Assembly: GCA_947379865.1 (NCBI GenBank) | Contig: CANCOY010000151.1 | Coordinates: 1 to 7,322 of the forward strand | Reading direction: 5' to 3' | Origin: Acetobacteraceae bacterium | GTDB lineage: Bacteria; Pseudomonadota; Alphaproteobacteria; Zavarziniales; Zavarziniaceae | Length of the DNA: 7,322 bases | Notes under the pieces: model-generated | The model's input: only the letters and a program-made list of their open reading frames with translations | What the model was told of the DNA's origin: nothing | The model's database searches: none | In this document: piece after piece, positions 6,424 to 7,322 of the stretch | Position numbering within the stretch: the stretch's first letter is position 1 | How the letters are laid out: each line of letters opens with the position of its first letter | Made by a program: the position numbers and the translations under genes

Positions 6424-7322
6424 TCACCCCCACAAGGTCTTGAGAACGAAGAAGTAGAGCGGGATCCCGAAAAGTATGTTGAAGGGAAAGGTCACTGCGA
6501 GAGACATGCCGAAGTACAGGCTGGCATTGGCCTCGGGTATTGCGTAACGCACGACCGCAGGCACCACGATATAGGAGGCGCTCGCCGCAAGGACAACGAG
6601 CAGGAAGGCATCCCCCAGCCCCAGACCAAGAATATAGGCGAGGGTGGACGCCAGCATCGCGTTCAGCAGCGGTGCGCCGATGGCGAAGGTGGCCAGGAAT
6701 GGTCCATGCCAGTTGATATCACGGGCGCGCCGCGCCACCAGCAAGCCCATTTCCAGCAGGAAGAACAGCAGCATCCCCTTCTGGATCGAGGTGAGAAAGG
6801 GGTCGAGCGCCGCCTTGCCCGGTGCGCCGGTGAGATACCCAATCACAAGGGCGCCGAGCAGAAGGAGATGGGCGCCATCCGTAAAGGCCTCGTGCAGGAC
6901 CTCCTTGAGCGACACCCCGGTTGCTTGCCCGCCGGCGACGGTCTGCTGCCGGGACTTGGCCCGCACCATGTTTGCCAGAAGCACGGCCATGATGATGGCA
7001 GGGCTTTCCATGAGCACGAGGGCAACCGGCATGTATCCGCCATAGGGCACTGACTGGCGCTCGATGAAGGCAACGGCAGTGATAAAGGTCACTGCACTAA
7101 CGGATCCATAAGTTGCCGCGACCGCAGCCGCGTCAAAAGGATTGAGCCGCCGCCGAAGCACAAGAAAGGAATAGGCCGGAATGACCAGGGCGAGAAGCAT
7201 GGCAGCGGCAAGCACCAGTGCCATGCTGACCGAGAACCCTGCGGCTGCCATGCCAACACCGCCCTTGTATCCGACGGCAACCAGCAGGTAGAGCGACAGG
7301 AACTTCGCGATCGGCTCGGGGA
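6424..7322 (-). CDS. sbtA: SbtA-family sodium-dependent bicarbonate permease, N-terminus beyond right edge
   Basis: An inner-membrane permease of the SbtA family (DUF897), whose cyanobacterial member imports bicarbonate with sodium. About 299 residues are visible; the open frame continues through position 7322, so the start codon is missing and the ATG at 7251 is internal. Family features include the edge segment AKFLSLYLLVAVGYKGGVGM, an inverted-repeat architecture of about ten helices, YGSVSAVTFITAVAF (about 72-86 of the visible part), the MESPAIIMAVLLANM element after the Pro/Gly-rich PYGGYMP, and the C-terminal AIPEANASLYFGMSLAVTFP followed by FNILFGIPLYF. The linker between the two halves is short (about residues 118-138), as in proteobacterial members. 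It is immediately followed by a PII-like gene, the usual regulator partner. In a non-photosynthetic host it would supply bicarbonate for carboxylases or pH balance. The specificity is inferred from family membership. Confidence 0.9.
   Translation of the reverse strand, partial: PEPIAKFLSLYLLVAVGYKGGVGMAAAGFSVSMALVLAAAMLLALVIPAYSFLVLRRRLNPFDAAAVAATYGSVSAVTFITAVAFIERQSVPYGGYMPVALVLMESPAIIMAVLLANMVRAKSRQQTVAGGQATGVSLKEVLHEAFTDGAHLLLLGALVIGYLTGAPGKAALDPFLTSIQKGMLLFFLLEMGLLVARRARDINWHGPFLATFAIGAPLLNAMLASTLAYILGLGLGDAFLLVVLAASASYIVVPAVVRYAIPEANASLYFGMSLAVTFPFNILFGIPLYFFVLKTLWG

Overview
The window is GC-rich bacterial chromosome-like DNA. Strong third-position G/C bias, the types of genes present and their densely packed, overlapping arrangement suggest an alphaproteobacterium (Rhodospirillales or Sphingomonadales-like). 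That placement is an inference from style, not from a marker gene.

Positions 1-3590 hold a tight leftward operon of four genes. In transcription order these are a small coiled-coil-like protein of unknown function (3590-3147), a beta-lactamase-fold serine hydrolase/esterase (3125-1962), a 12-helix major facilitator transporter of the HcaT-like type starting at a TTG that overlaps the hydrolase stop (1965-784), and a TauE/SafE-family permease that runs off the left edge (781-1). The spacing is 21 nt, a 4-nt overlap and 2 nt, so one transcript with coupled translation is likely. A hydrolase with two transporters fits import, cleavage or export of a small organic acid or ester, but the substrate cannot be read from sequence.

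Divergent from the operon is a secreted protein (3716-4840) with a signal peptide, a Pro/Ala/Glu-rich linker and a cysteine-containing globular domain carrying the TGGAHCC motif. It is followed by an unrecognised 194-residue acidic protein (4929-5513).

Positions 5510-6421 are a patch of broken genes. On the plus strand, two small reading frames follow the 194-residue gene through ATGA-type overlaps, but each needs a one-base correction to read through. On the minus strand, a DUF6671-like gene is broken by a one-base loss in a C-run and cut off at about 5878, where it meets the plus-strand remnants tail to tail. Next to it is a small PII-like (SbtB-type) regulator gene with one extra base in an A-run. 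The right end (6424-7322) is an intact but edge-truncated SbtA-family sodium-dependent bicarbonate permease. The right-hand block therefore reads, leftward, as sbtA, PII-like regulator, DUF6671. Its regulator and DUF6671 members are disrupted in this sequence, either by real decay or by homopolymer sequencing errors.

No tRNA, rRNA, CRISPR array, insertion sequence or transposase was seen, and I found no clear novel defence or mobile system. The most unusual stretch is 4929-6421.
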